The notes beneath the pieces are model-generated. The model was not told the DNA's origin. It did not search any database and saw nothing but the letters and a program-made list of their open reading frames with translations. From Pseudonocardia oceani (GTDB taxonomy: Bacteria; Actinomycetota; Actinomycetes; Mycobacteriales; Pseudonocardiaceae), in assembly GCF_019263585.2 (NCBI RefSeq), contig NZ_JADQDF010000001.1, positions 1,240,001-1,304,000 on the forward strand: DNA of 64,000 bases. Direction: 5' to 3'. Position numbers and translations under genes: made by a program. Below, in pieces: positions 54,535-62,844 of this stretch (its first letter is position 1; the number at the start of each line of letters is the position of its first letter).

Positions 54535-56267
54535 GCGGCTTCGCCGCCCGTGAGCGGCAACCCGGGCCCTGGCAACGGTTGCCACTCACGACCTTGTTGC
54601 TGTTGTTGCTGCTGCTGCTGGCCGATCGTCAGCTCGGGGCCGTGCTCGGCGGCGGGCGAGCCGGCCGGCGACGCGACCGCCAGCCCGCGCTGGCCCAGCT
54701 CCCGCTCGGCCTCGGGCGAGCGCTGCGCGGCGAGCACCCAGGTGTCCTTGCTGCCGCCGCCCTGGCTGGAGTTGACGACCAGGCTCCCCTTCGGCAGCGC
54801 GACGCGCGTCAGGCCGCCGGGCAGCACGAACACGCTCTCCCCGTCGTTGACGGCGAACGGCCGGAGGTCGACGTGGCGCGGCACCAGCCGGTCGTCGACC
54901 TTCGTCGGCACGGTCGAGAGCTGCACCACCGGCTGCGCGATCCAGCCGCGCGGGTCGTCGCGGATCTCCTTGCGGGCGGCCGCGAGCTGGGAGCGGGAGG
55001 CGTTGGGACCGAACAGGATCCCGTAGCCGCCGGAGCCCTCGACGGGCTTGAGCACCAGCTCGTCGAGCCGGTCGAGCACGTGCCCGCACTCGTCGTCGAG
55101 CCAGCAGCGGAAGGTGTCGACGTTGGGCAGCAGCGGCTTCTCCCCGAGGTAGTAGGAGATCATCTCCGGGACGTAGGTGTAGACGAGCTTGTCGTCGCCG
55201 ACGCCGTTGCCCACCGCGTTGGCGATGACGACGTTGCCCGCGCGGGCCGCGTTCATCACGCCCGCGACGCCGAGCACCGAGCTGGGCTTGAACTGCAGCG
55301 GGTCGAGGAACTCGTCGTCGATGCGGCGGTAGATGACGTCGACCTGCTGCTCGCCCTGGGTCGTGCGCATGTAGACGACGTTGTCGCGGCAGAACAGGTC
55401 GCGGCCCTCGACGAGCTCCACACCCATCTGCCGCGCGAGAAGCGAGTGCTCGAAGTAGGCGGAGTTGAACACGCCCGGGGTGAGCACGACGACCGTCGGG
55501 TCGGCCTCGTTGGCCGCAGCCGCCGAGCGCAGGGCGCGCAGCAGGTGGGTGGAGTAGTCACCGACGGCGCGCACGCGCTGGCGGCTGAACAGGTCGGGGA
55601 ACACCCGCGCCATCGTGCGGCGGTTCTCCATCACGTACGACACGCCGGAGGGGTTGCGGAGGTTGTCCTCCAGCACCCGGAACGTGCCCGCCTCGTCGCG
55701 GACCAGGTCGATCCCGGCGACGTGGATCCGCACGCCGTTCGGCGGGTTCAGCGCGTGCGCGGCGCGGTGGTAGTGCTCGCAGCTGGTGATCAGCCGCCGC
55801 GGCAGCACCCCGTCGCGGACGATCTCGGCGTCGCCGTAGATGTCGGCGAGGAACGCCTCCAGCGCCTGCACCCGCTGGACGATGCCCTTCTGCAGCTTCG
55901 CCCACTCCCCCGCGGCGATCACGCGCGGCACGATGTCGAGGGGGAAGGGCCGCTCCTGGCCCGACAGCGAGAACGTGATGCCCTGGTCGACGTAGGCGCG
56001 GTCGAGGGCCTCGGAGCGCACGGCCAGGTCGGCCGCCGCGGTGGGGGCGATGGCGTCGTGCAGGGCGCGGTAGTGCGACCGGATCCGGCCGTCGGCGTGG
56101 AACATCTCGTCGTACGCCCCGGCGTAGGGGCGGTCGGGCTCCAGGTAGCCGTCGAACAGTGCGGAGCCCTCGACCGGATCGGCCGGTGCGACCGGCTCCG
56201 CGGAGCCCGCGCTCCGCTCGGTGGCCCTGGCGGCCGCGGGGCGACGGCGCTCGGTTGCGCGGCTCAC
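54528..56267 (-). CDS. Circularly permuted ATP-grasp protein (CP type 2)
   Basis: The protein has 579 residues. The conserved family block starts with YAGAYDEMFHADGRIRSHYRAL. ATP-grasp features are FRVLEDNLRNPSGVSYVMENRR, LKPVEGSGGYGILFGP and QPVVQLSTVPT. Type 2 circularly permuted ATP-grasp enzymes (PF14403) are thought to ligate amino acids or peptides. The N-terminus (about 50 residues, Ala/Glu/Arg-rich) and C-terminus are variable. The last 30 residues hold nine Gln and a segment coded by a hairpin repeat. GTG start with GGAGGA just upstream; an ATG 34 codons earlier has no good support. Confidence 0.9.
   Translation of the reverse strand: MSRATERRRPAAARATERSAGSAEPVAPADPVEGSALFDGYLEPDRPYAGAYDEMFHADGRIRSHYRALHDAIAPTAAADLAVRSEALDRAYVDQGITFSLSGQERPFPLDIVPRVIAAGEWAKLQKGIVQRVQALEAFLADIYGDAEIVRDGVLPRRLITSCEHYHRAAHALNPPNGVRIHVAGIDLVRDEAGTFRVLEDNLRNPSGVSYVMENRRTMARVFPDLFSRQRVRAVGDYSTHLLRALRSAAAANEADPTVVVLTPGVFNSAYFEHSLLARQMGVELVEGRDLFCRDNVVYMRTTQGEQQVDVIYRRIDDEFLDPLQFKPSSVLGVAGVMNAARAGNVVIANAVGNGVGDDKLVYTYVPEMISYYLGEKPLLPNVDTFRCWLDDECGHVLDRLDELVLKPVEGSGGYGILFGPNASRSQLAAARKEIRDDPRGWIAQPVVQLSTVPTKVDDRLVPRHVDLRPFAVNDGESVFVLPGGLTRVALPKGSLVVNSSQGGGSKDTWVLAAQRSPEAERELGQRGLAVASPAGSPAAEHGPELTIGQQQQQQQQQGREWQPLPGPGLPLTGGEAAC
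54550..54589. repeat. GTGAGTGGC-family hairpin inside the ATP-grasp gene (copy d)
   Basis: The arms 54550-54562 and 54577-54589 pair at 12 of 13 positions around a 14-base loop. The sequence is related to the intergenic copies at 18473-18571 and 4311-4350, but here it is read as the C-terminal residues of the ATP-grasp protein and lies just ahead of the alpha-E start. Confidence 0.8.
54597..54623 (-). repeat. CAG/CAA triplet run coding nine Gln
   Basis: Nine consecutive Gln codons (CAG and CAA on the minus strand) form a short microsatellite in the ATP-grasp C-terminal tail. Length variation among strains would be expected. Confidence 0.8.
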
Positions 56268-56351
56268 GGTCCTCCTCGCCGCGGCCGCGGGGTGCGGCCG
56301 ACGATGGTCATCCTCGCCCAGCGCGGCGCGCCCGAGCCAGTTCGGGATGCT

Positions 56352-56372
56352 ACGGCCACGTAACGGCACGTA
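56352..56372. promoter_or_regulatory. Tandem ACGGC(C)ACGTA repeat upstream of MFS gene
   Basis: ACGGCCACGTA is followed immediately by ACGGCACGTA, 12 bases before the MFS start (56384) and 85 bases from the divergent ATP-grasp start (56267). It could be a regulator site shared by the two genes. There is no further support. Confidence 0.3.
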
Positions 56373-56383
56373 GTGTCCGCGCG

Positions 56384-57568
56384 GTGGACGGGCGCAGTGG
56401 GTGGATCACCGTGGCCGTGGCGTTCACGTCGATGGCCGTCTGCTTCGGCGTCGCCTACAGCTTCGGGGCGTTCTTCGCGCCGATGGCCGCCGAGTTCGGC
56501 ACCGGCAGCGGGGCCACCTCGCTCGTCTTCGGGGTCACGGCGTGCTGCTGGTTCGTGCTGGGCTCGGTCAGCGGCCGCGCGGTCGACCGGTTCGGGCCGC
56601 GGCCGGTGCTGCTGGTCGCGGCGCTCGCGCTGGGCACCGGGCTGCTCGTCACGGCGGCGGTGCGCGACCTGTGGATCGGCTACCTCACCTACGGGCTCGG
56701 CGTCGGGATCGCGGTGGCGTGCGGGTACGTGCCGATGGTCGCGATAGTCGGGGCCTGGTTCGAGCGGCGGCGGGCGATCGCGCTCGCCGTCGCGGTGTCC
56801 GGCATCGGGATCGGGACGCTGGCCGGCGCGCCGCTGGCCGCGGCCCTGATCGACGCCGTCGGCTGGCGGCAGACGCACGTCGTGTTCGGGATCGGGGGCG
56901 CGGCGCTGCTGCTGGTGTGCGCGCTCGTCGTGCGCCGCCCGCCCGCGCCCACCTCGGGCCCGTCGATGCCCGTCGGCGAGCTCGTGCGGACCGTCGCGTT
57001 CCGCTCGATGTACGCCGCCACGCTGCTGTCCTCGCTCGCGCTGTTCGTGCCGTTCGTGTTCCTGCCCGCCACCGCGCTCGCCCTCGGCTCGTCGGCGGTG
57101 GCCGCGGCCGCGCTCGTCGGCGTCATCGGGGTGTCGAGCGTCGTCGGGCGCCTCGCGATGGGCACGGTGGCGGAGCGGTTCGGGCGGATCGCCACGTTCC
57201 GCGCGTCCTTCGCGGTGCTCGGCGCGAGCTTCGGGATCTGGTTCGTCGGCGGCTCCTACCCGGTGCTCGTGGCCTTCGCCGTGGTGCTGGGCGTGGGCTA
57301 CGGCGGGTGGATCGCGCTGCAGCCCGCCGTCATCGCCGAGCTGTTCGGGCTGCGCGGCCTCGGCGGCGTCGTCGGTCTCGTCTACACCTCCGGCGGGATC
57401 GGCGCGCTGCTCGGCGCCCCCGTGGCCGGTGTGCTGGTCGACGTCACCGGTGGCTACGGGTGGGCGATCGCGTTCGCGGGCGTGTGCGGGGTGGGGTCCT
57501 TCCTCGCGCTGATCCCGCTGAGGGGTCCTGCACGGGGTGATGTCGTGTCCGCGGAGACCCGGCTGTAG
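56384..57568 (+). CDS. MFS transporter
   Basis: The protein has 394 residues with about 12 hydrophobic segments. The loop motif [14 protein letters not shown] after the second span and [13 protein letters not shown] in the second half are major-facilitator signatures. It resembles the monocarboxylate/OFA-type branch of MFS exchangers ([14 protein letters not shown] start). The substrate is unknown. GTG start. The bidirectional region before it is shared with the ATP-grasp operon. Confidence 0.88.
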   Translation: MDGRSGWITVAVAFTSMAVCFGVAYSFGAFFAPMAAEFGTGSGATSLVFGVTACCWFVLGSVSGRAVDRFGPRPVLLVAALALGTGLLVTAAVRDLWIGYLTYGLGVGIAVACGYVPMVAIVGAWFERRRAIALAVAVSGIGIGTLAGAPLAAALIDAVGWRQTHVVFGIGGAALLLVCALVVRRPPAPTSGPSMPVGELVRTVAFRSMYAATLLSSLALFVPFVFLPATALALGSSAVAAAALVGVIGVSSVVGRLAMGTVAERFGRIATFRASFAVLGASFGIWFVGGSYPVLVAFAVVLGVGYGGWIALQPAVIAELFGLRGLGGVVGLVYTSGGIGALLGAPVAGVLVDVTGGYGWAIAFAGVCGVGSFLALIPLRGPARGDVVSAETRL

Positions 57569-57659
57569 CATGGACCGTCGAGCGCCCGGCGTGATGTGTG
57601 AAACCGCCGCCAGGGCCTTCCGACAGACACCAGCGGCAGGAAGAACCGAGGCACAGCGC

Positions 57660-57923
57660 GTGGCGAACATCAAGTCCCAGATCAAGCGGGTCAAGACCAA
57701 CGAGAAGGCGCGTCAGCGCAACAAGTCGGTCAAGTCCGCGGTCCGCACCGCGGTGCGCCGCTTCCGCGAGGCCGCGGCCGCCGGTGAGACCGACAAGGCC
57801 GTCGAGCTGCAGCGCGCCGCCGCCAAGGCGCTGGACAAGGCCGCCAGCAAGGGCGTCATCCACAGGAACCAGGCGGCCAACCGCAAGTCGGCGATGGCCA
57901 AGAAGGTCACCACCGCCGCCTGA
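57660..57923 (+). CDS. rpsT: 30S ribosomal protein S20
   Basis: The protein has 87 residues: [20 protein letters not shown], then a helical basic middle and [16 protein letters not shown] at the end. This is the usual size for S20, which binds 16S rRNA early in 30S assembly. GTG start with AGGAAGA upstream. It is on the plus strand next to holA, as in mycobacteria, and a long hairpin follows it. Confidence 0.97.
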   Translation: MANIKSQIKRVKTNEKARQRNKSVKSAVRTAVRRFREAAAAGETDKAVELQRAAAKALDKAASKGVIHRNQAANRKSAMAKKVTTAA

Positions 57924-57932
57924 TCACGGCAT

Positions 57933-57972
57933 CCACGACGGCGTCGTCCCTGCGGGGGCGGCGCCGTCGTGG
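57933..57972. terminator. Bidirectional terminator hairpin between rpsT and holA
   Basis: An 11-base perfect stem (57933-57943 with 57962-57972) closes an 18-base loop. It lies 10 bases after the rpsT stop and 30 bases before the convergent holA stop, so it may serve both. Confidence 0.7.
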
Positions 57973-58002
57973 TGTTCCCGGGTGCCGCACGCACCCTGCG
58001 CC

Positions 58003-58968
58003 TCAGCGCAGGCCGCGCGCCGCGCAGAGCAGCAGGACCGCCCGCTCCAGCGCGTAGGCCGGCTCCGGTGACGCGCCCTTGACGTCGGCGTTGAGCTGCG
58101 CGGTGAGCGCCACGGCGTCGGCGAGGGCCTCGGGCCGCCACGAGCGCACCTGGCCCTGTGCCTTGCGGACCTTCCACGGCGGCATGCCCAGCGCCCCGGC
58201 CAGCCGGTTGGGGTCGCCGCGTCCCGCCGAGCCGACCTTGGCCAGCGTGCGCACGGCGTCGGCCAGTGCGTCGGCCACCAGCACCGGCGGCACGCCGAGC
58301 ACGAGCGCCCACCGCAGCGCCTCCAGCGCCCCAGCACGGTCGCCCGCCACGACCTTGTCGGCCACGGCGAACCCCGTGGTCTCGGCCCGGCCGCGGTGGT
58401 AGCGGCGCACGGCCTTCTCGTCGACGGTGCCGCCGGTGTCGGCCACGAGCTGGCCCGCCGCGGAGGCCAGCTCTCGCAGGTCGGAGCCGACCGCCTCGAT
58501 CAGCACGCCCACGGCATCGGGCGCGATCTTCCCGCCCGCCCGGCGGACCTCGGAACGCACGAAGTCGGCGCGCTCCTCGGGCCGCGTCAGCCGGTCGCAC
58601 CGGACGACCGTGGCGCCCTTCGCCCTGAGCGTGTCGGCGAGGGCCTTGTTGCGGGCGCCCCCCGCGTGCGTGACGACCAGCGTGATGCCGTCGGCCACGT
58701 CGGCCGCTTGCTCCGCGATCGCCGTGGCCAGCTCCTTGCCGGCCTCGTGCGCGGACGCGACGACGACGACCCGGGCGTCGGCGAACAGGGAGGGGCTCAG
58801 GGCGTCGGCCAGGTCGACCGGCGACAGCTCGCCGGCGCGGTAGCGGCGCAGCTCCGCCCCCGCCTCGCCGGCGCGCACCTCCGCCGCGACGTCCTGCACG
58901 GCGCGTTCGACCAGCAGTTCCTCCTCGCCGAGGACGAGCCGGACCGGTGCGGGAGCCACGCCCGCCAT
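58003..58968 (-). CDS. holA: DNA polymerase III subunit delta
   Basis: The protein has 321 residues. The N-terminal RLVLGEEELLVERAVQDV and the clamp-loader delta pattern VVVVASAHEAGKEL, then VLIEAVGSDLRELASAAGQL are recognisable. Delta opens the beta clamp in the clamp-loader complex. I start at ATG 58968, just before the conserved domain; ATG 59010 would add 14 residues and lie close to the riboswitch region. Neither has a strong ribosome site. Confidence 0.92.
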   Translation of the reverse strand: MAGVAPAPVRLVLGEEELLVERAVQDVAAEVRAGEAGAELRRYRAGELSPVDLADALSPSLFADARVVVVASAHEAGKELATAIAEQAADVADGITLVVTHAGGARNKALADTLRAKGATVVRCDRLTRPEERADFVRSEVRRAGGKIAPDAVGVLIEAVGSDLRELASAAGQLVADTGGTVDEKAVRRYHRGRAETTGFAVADKVVAGDRAGALEALRWALVLGVPPVLVADALADAVRTLAKVGSAGRGDPNRLAGALGMPPWKVRKAQGQVRSWRPEALADAVALTAQLNADVKGASPEPAYALERAVLLLCAARGLR

Positions 58969-59073
58969 CGTCGCGCACGGCACCGACAGCCGGTGATCCG
59001 GCTCCCACATGGCGGACAGGGGTTGGGATCGGGGTCACCCGTGTCGTAACGTCGGCCCCACAACTGCACATGG

Positions 59074-59191
59074 CTCATCCAGAGGGGCAGAGGGAACGGC
59101 CCGTTGAAGCCCCGGCAACCGGCGAGACACGCACCAGCGGCGTGCTCGATCACGGTGCCAATTCCGACCCGCACGGTGCGGGGAAGATGAG
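59074..59191 (+). ncRNA. SAM-I (S-box) riboswitch controlling thrC
   Basis: The S-box pattern is present. P1 is closed by CTCATC (59074-59079) and GATGAG (59186-59191). Then CAGAGGGGCAGAGGGAACGG, GTTGAAGCCCCGGCAACC, GGTGCCAATTCC (P3 end) and the P4 hairpin CCCGCAC-GGT-GCGGGG, followed by AAGATGAG. The 3' strand of P1 overlaps the ribosome site GAGGAG (59189-59194), so SAM binding would directly hide it. The thrC ATG is at 59202. Confidence 0.93.
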
Positions 59192-59201
59192 GAGATCTTC
59201 G

Positions 59202-60488
59202 ATGTCGCTGCTCGCTGTGCCGTCCCTTCCCGGGGCTGCGTCCACGCCCACGTCCACCTTCGATCTGGGCCCCGCTCGCACCCTGTCCTGCCGGGAGTGC
59301 GGCCACCGCATCCCGCTCGCCGCCGAGTTCGCCTGCCCCCAGTGCTTCGGCCCCCTCGAGGTCGCCTACGAGTTCGGCGACGTCACGCGCGCCTCCATCG
59401 AGGCCGGCCCGCAGTCGATCTGGCGCTACCGCGGCCTGCTGCCCGTGCCCAGCACCGTGCAGGACGTGCCGAACACCGAGCCGGGCATGACCCGCCTCAT
59501 CAAGGCCGACCGCCTCGGGGCCGCGCTCGGCATCCGCAACCTGTGGGTCAAGGACGACACCGGTAACCCGACGCACTCGTTCAAGGACCGCGTCGTCGCC
59601 GTCGCGCTGGCCGCGGCCCGCGAGCTCGGCTTCACCGTCCTGTGCTGCCCCTCCACCGGCAACCTCGCCAACGCCGTGGCCGCCGCGGCCGCCCGCGCCG
59701 GGTGGGACTCCGTCGTCCTCATCCCGAAGTCGCTGGAGCAGGCCAAGGTCCTCACCACGGCGGTGTACGACGGCACGCTGCTCGCCGTCGACGGCAACTA
59801 CGACGACGTCAACCGCCTGGCCACCGAGCTCGCGGCCGAGCACGAGGACTGGGCGTTCGTGAACGTCAACGTCCGGCCCTACTACGCCGAGGGCTCCAAG
59901 ACCCTCGGCTACGAGGTCGCCGAGCAGCTGGGCTGGCGCCTGCCGGAGCAGATCGTGGTGCCGGTGGCCTCGGGCTCGCAGCTCACCAAGGTGGACAAGG
60001 GCTTCCAGGAGTTCGGCTCGCTCGGGCTCGTCGAGGCCACGCCGTACACGATCTTCGGCGCCCAGGCCACCGGCTGCTCGCCGGTCGCGAAGGCCTTCGA
60101 CGACGGCCACGACTGGATCCAGCCCGTGCGGCCGGACACCATCGCCCGCTCGCTCGCGATCGGCAACCCCGCCGACGGCCCGTACGTCCTCGACGCCGTG
60201 CGCCGCACCGGTGGCGCGGTCGGGCACGTCAGCGACGAGGAGGTCGTCGAGGGCATCAGGCTGCTCGCCCGCACCGAGGGCGTGTTCGCCGAGACCGCCG
60301 GCGGGGTCACCGTGGCCACCACCCGCAAGCTGCTCGCCGAGGGCAAGCTCGACCCCGACGCCGAGACCGTCCTGCTGATCACCGGCGACGGCCTCAAGAC
60401 CCTCGACGCCGTGGCCGGGCAGATCGGCCCGACCGCGACGGTGCCCTCCACCAGCGCGGCGGTGCGCGAGGCGCTCGAGAACCGCTGA
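59202..60488 (+). CDS. thrC: Threonine synthase with N-terminal zinc ribbon
   Basis: The protein has 428 residues. A zinc ribbon (LSCRECGHRIPL, then FACPQCFGPLE) comes first. The PLP lysine is in THSFKDRVVAVA, and CCPSTGNLANAVAAAAA binds phosphate. It makes threonine from O-phosphohomoserine with PLP. ATG start; an in-frame ATG 15 bases upstream is part of the riboswitch. Its last 95 bases overlap the convergent comEC gene. No homoserine dehydrogenase or kinase gene is in the window. Confidence 0.94.
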   Translation: MSLLAVPSLPGAASTPTSTFDLGPARTLSCRECGHRIPLAAEFACPQCFGPLEVAYEFGDVTRASIEAGPQSIWRYRGLLPVPSTVQDVPNTEPGMTRLIKADRLGAALGIRNLWVKDDTGNPTHSFKDRVVAVALAAARELGFTVLCCPSTGNLANAVAAAAARAGWDSVVLIPKSLEQAKVLTTAVYDGTLLAVDGNYDDVNRLATELAAEHEDWAFVNVNVRPYYAEGSKTLGYEVAEQLGWRLPEQIVVPVASGSQLTKVDKGFQEFGSLGLVEATPYTIFGAQATGCSPVAKAFDDGHDWIQPVRPDTIARSLAIGNPADGPYVLDAVRRTGGAVGHVSDEEVVEGIRLLARTEGVFAETAGGVTVATTRKLLAEGKLDPDAETVLLITGDGLKTLDAVAGQIGPTATVPSTSAAVREALENR

Positions 60489-62844
60489 GGCGCACGCGGC
60501 GGCGGCGGGCCGGCAACGGGTCGCCCCGCCGCACCAGCTCGGCCGTGCCCGTGCCGTCGGGCCCGAGCACGGCGACGTCCCCGGCCTGGTCGGTGCGGGC
60601 CACCGCGACCCCGGCGCGCTCCAGCCCGGACATCAGCCCCGGGTCGGGGTGGCGGTAGCTGTTGCCCTGCCCGACGCTCACCAGCACCGCGCGCGGTGCG
60701 ACCGCGTCGAGGAACTCGACACTGGTGTAGCGGCTGCCGTGGTGCGGCATCTTCAGCACGTCGGCGCGCAGGTCGGCCCCCGACGCCACGAGGTCGGCCT
60801 GCGCCGCGAGCTCCACGTCGCCGCTGAGCAGGACCGTGCCGGCCGCGGTGTGCGCGCGCAGCACGAGCGACCCGTCGTTCACGGAGGTGCCGTCGTCGGG
60901 GTCGAGGTGCGGGTCGGGGCGCAGCGGGCCGAGCACGTCGAGCACGAGACCCGGCCACTCCAGGCGCTGCCCGGCCGCCAGCGACACGACCGCGACGCCG
61001 TGCGCGGCCGCCGTCCTTCCCACCCCGGCGAGCCCACCCGTGGGCAGGAGCACCGGCCCGACGGCCACGCCGCCCGTCGACCGCCCGCGCAGGGCGCCGT
61101 CGAGCCCGCCGATGTGGTCGGCGTGCAGGTGGCTGAGCACGACCAGCGCGAGGCTCCGCACCCCGAGGCGGTCGAGGCAGGCGTCGACGGGGCCGGTGTC
61201 GGGACCGGCGTCGACGAGCACCGCCCGCCCCGGTTCGCCCGTGGCGAGCACGACGGCGTCGCCCTGCCCGACGTCGCACGCCACCACGGCCCACCCGGGT
61301 GGCGGCCAGCCCGGCGGCACCACCCGCGTCGGGACCAGCACGAGCGCCAGCCCGAGCAGGACCGCGAGCAGCAGCGCCCGCCCGCGCCGCGCCCGCCAGA
61401 CCAGGACGAGCACGACGAGGACCGCGGTCAGCAGCAGGCCGCCGGACACGCCGTCGGGCCAGGGCAGCGCCGCGTCCGGCACGGCGGCCGCGCGGTCGGC
61501 CACCGCGACCAGCCACCCGGCGAACGGCCACGCCAGCCAGGCGCACATCTGCGCGGCGCCCGCGCTGAGCGGGGAGACGAGCGCGGCCAGCACGCCGAGG
61601 ACCGTGGCGGGCGCGACGGCGGGCACGGCGAGCAGGTTGGCCAGCACCGCCACCGGTGCGACCTGTCCGGACAGTCCGGCCACCACGGGGGCCGTGGCCA
61701 GGAACGCCGCCGCGGGGACGACCAGCGCCTCCGCCGCCCATCCCGGCGCGCCACGCGCCCGCAGCGCCGCCGCCCACCCGGGCGCGACGAGCACCAGCGC
61801 GCCCGTGGCCAGCACCGACAGCGCGAACCCCGGGTCGACCGCCAGTGCGGGGTCGACGAGCAGCAGCGCGAGCACGGCGACGGCGAGCGCGGGCACCGCC
61901 GAGCGCCCGCGTCCCAGCGCCAGCGCGAGCAGCACCACCGCCCCCATCGCGGCGGCCCGCACGACGCTGGGCGAGGGCCGGGCGAGCACGACGAACCCGA
62001 GCACCGCCAGCCCGCCCGCGGCGGCCGACACCCGCGGGTCGGCCCGGAACAGGCGCAGCAGCGCGAGCACGGCCCCGGCGACGATGGCGAGGTTGGCGCC
62101 GGACACCGCCGTGAGGTGCGTCAGCCCGGACGCGCGGAAGTCGTCCTGCACCTCGGTGGTCATCCGGGTCGTGTCGCCGACGGCGAGACCGGGCAGCAGC
62201 CCTCCGGGCGCCTCGGGCAGCGCGGCGGCGGCGTCGCGCAGGCCGGTGCGCAGGGCGCCGGCGCCGGTCTGCCACCACGGCGGCGGGCCGACGTCGTCGG
62301 GCGCACCGCGGACGCGCAGGACGGCGACGGTGAGGTCGGCGCGCCCGGCCGGGGCGAGCAGGCCGTGCGCGGCGAGGGACTGACCGGGCAGCAGCCCGCG
62401 CCACTCCTCACCCGGCGCGAGGAGCAGGACCCGGCCGCCGGTGTACCACGTCCCGCCCGCCGCCTCGGCGCGCACGAGCCGGGCCGCCACGAGCACCTGC
62501 GGCTCCCCCGGCACGGCCGACCGGATCGGCTTCGGATCATCGGTGGTGACGACGTGCAGAGTGGCCGCCGCCCCGGCCTCCGCCGCTGCGCGCACGGGGT
62601 GGCCGGCGACGAGGACGCCGTGCGCCGCGACCACCAGCCCGGCCGCGGCGGCGCACCCGGCGGCGGCGAGGAGCACGGCCGAACGGCGGCGCACCCCGGC
62701 CGCCGCGACGACGGCCGCGAGGGCGGTGACGACGGCCGCGGCCACCGGCCCGAGCGCCAGCCCGACGAGGACCACAGCCCAGGCGGCCAGTGCGGCCGGA
62801 ACCAGGCGCAGGTCTGGCGGGCGGCGGGGGCCGGGTGGGCTCAC
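60394..62844 (-). CDS. comEC: ComEC/Rec2 DNA-internalisation channel protein
   Basis: The protein has 816 residues. Several membrane spans in the N-terminal half include LVPAALAAWAVVLVGLALG, and the competence domain has THLTAVSGANLAIVAGAV. A metallo-beta-lactamase domain near residue 570 shows LSHLHADHIGGLDG, then LKMPHHGSRYTS. It is thought to form the channel and degrade one strand of incoming DNA. The last 32 residues are Arg/Ser/Pro-rich and read antisense through thrC, so the natural end may be earlier. GTG start overlapping the comEA stop. Confidence 0.9.
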   Translation of the reverse strand: MSPPGPRRPPDLRLVPAALAAWAVVLVGLALGPVAAAVVTALAAVVAAAGVRRRSAVLLAAAGCAAAAGLVVAAHGVLVAGHPVRAAAEAGAAATLHVVTTDDPKPIRSAVPGEPQVLVAARLVRAEAAGGTWYTGGRVLLLAPGEEWRGLLPGQSLAAHGLLAPAGRADLTVAVLRVRGAPDDVGPPPWWQTGAGALRTGLRDAAAALPEAPGGLLPGLAVGDTTRMTTEVQDDFRASGLTHLTAVSGANLAIVAGAVLALLRLFRADPRVSAAAGGLAVLGFVVLARPSPSVVRAAAMGAVVLLALALGRGRSAVPALAVAVLALLLVDPALAVDPGFALSVLATGALVLVAPGWAAALRARGAPGWAAEALVVPAAAFLATAPVVAGLSGQVAPVAVLANLLAVPAVAPATVLGVLAALVSPLSAGAAQMCAWLAWPFAGWLVAVADRAAAVPDAALPWPDGVSGGLLLTAVLVVLVLVWRARRGRALLLAVLLGLALVLVPTRVVPPGWPPPGWAVVACDVGQGDAVVLATGEPGRAVLVDAGPDTGPVDACLDRLGVRSLALVVLSHLHADHIGGLDGALRGRSTGGVAVGPVLLPTGGLAGVGRTAAAHGVAVVSLAAGQRLEWPGLVLDVLGPLRPDPHLDPDDGTSVNDGSLVLRAHTAAGTVLLSGDVELAAQADLVASGADLRADVLKMPHHGSRYTSVEFLDAVAPRAVLVSVGQGNSYRHPDPGLMSGLERAGVAVARTDQAGDVAVLGPDGTGTAELVRRGDPLPARRRRVRLSGSRAPRAPPRWWRAPSRSGRSARPRRRGS

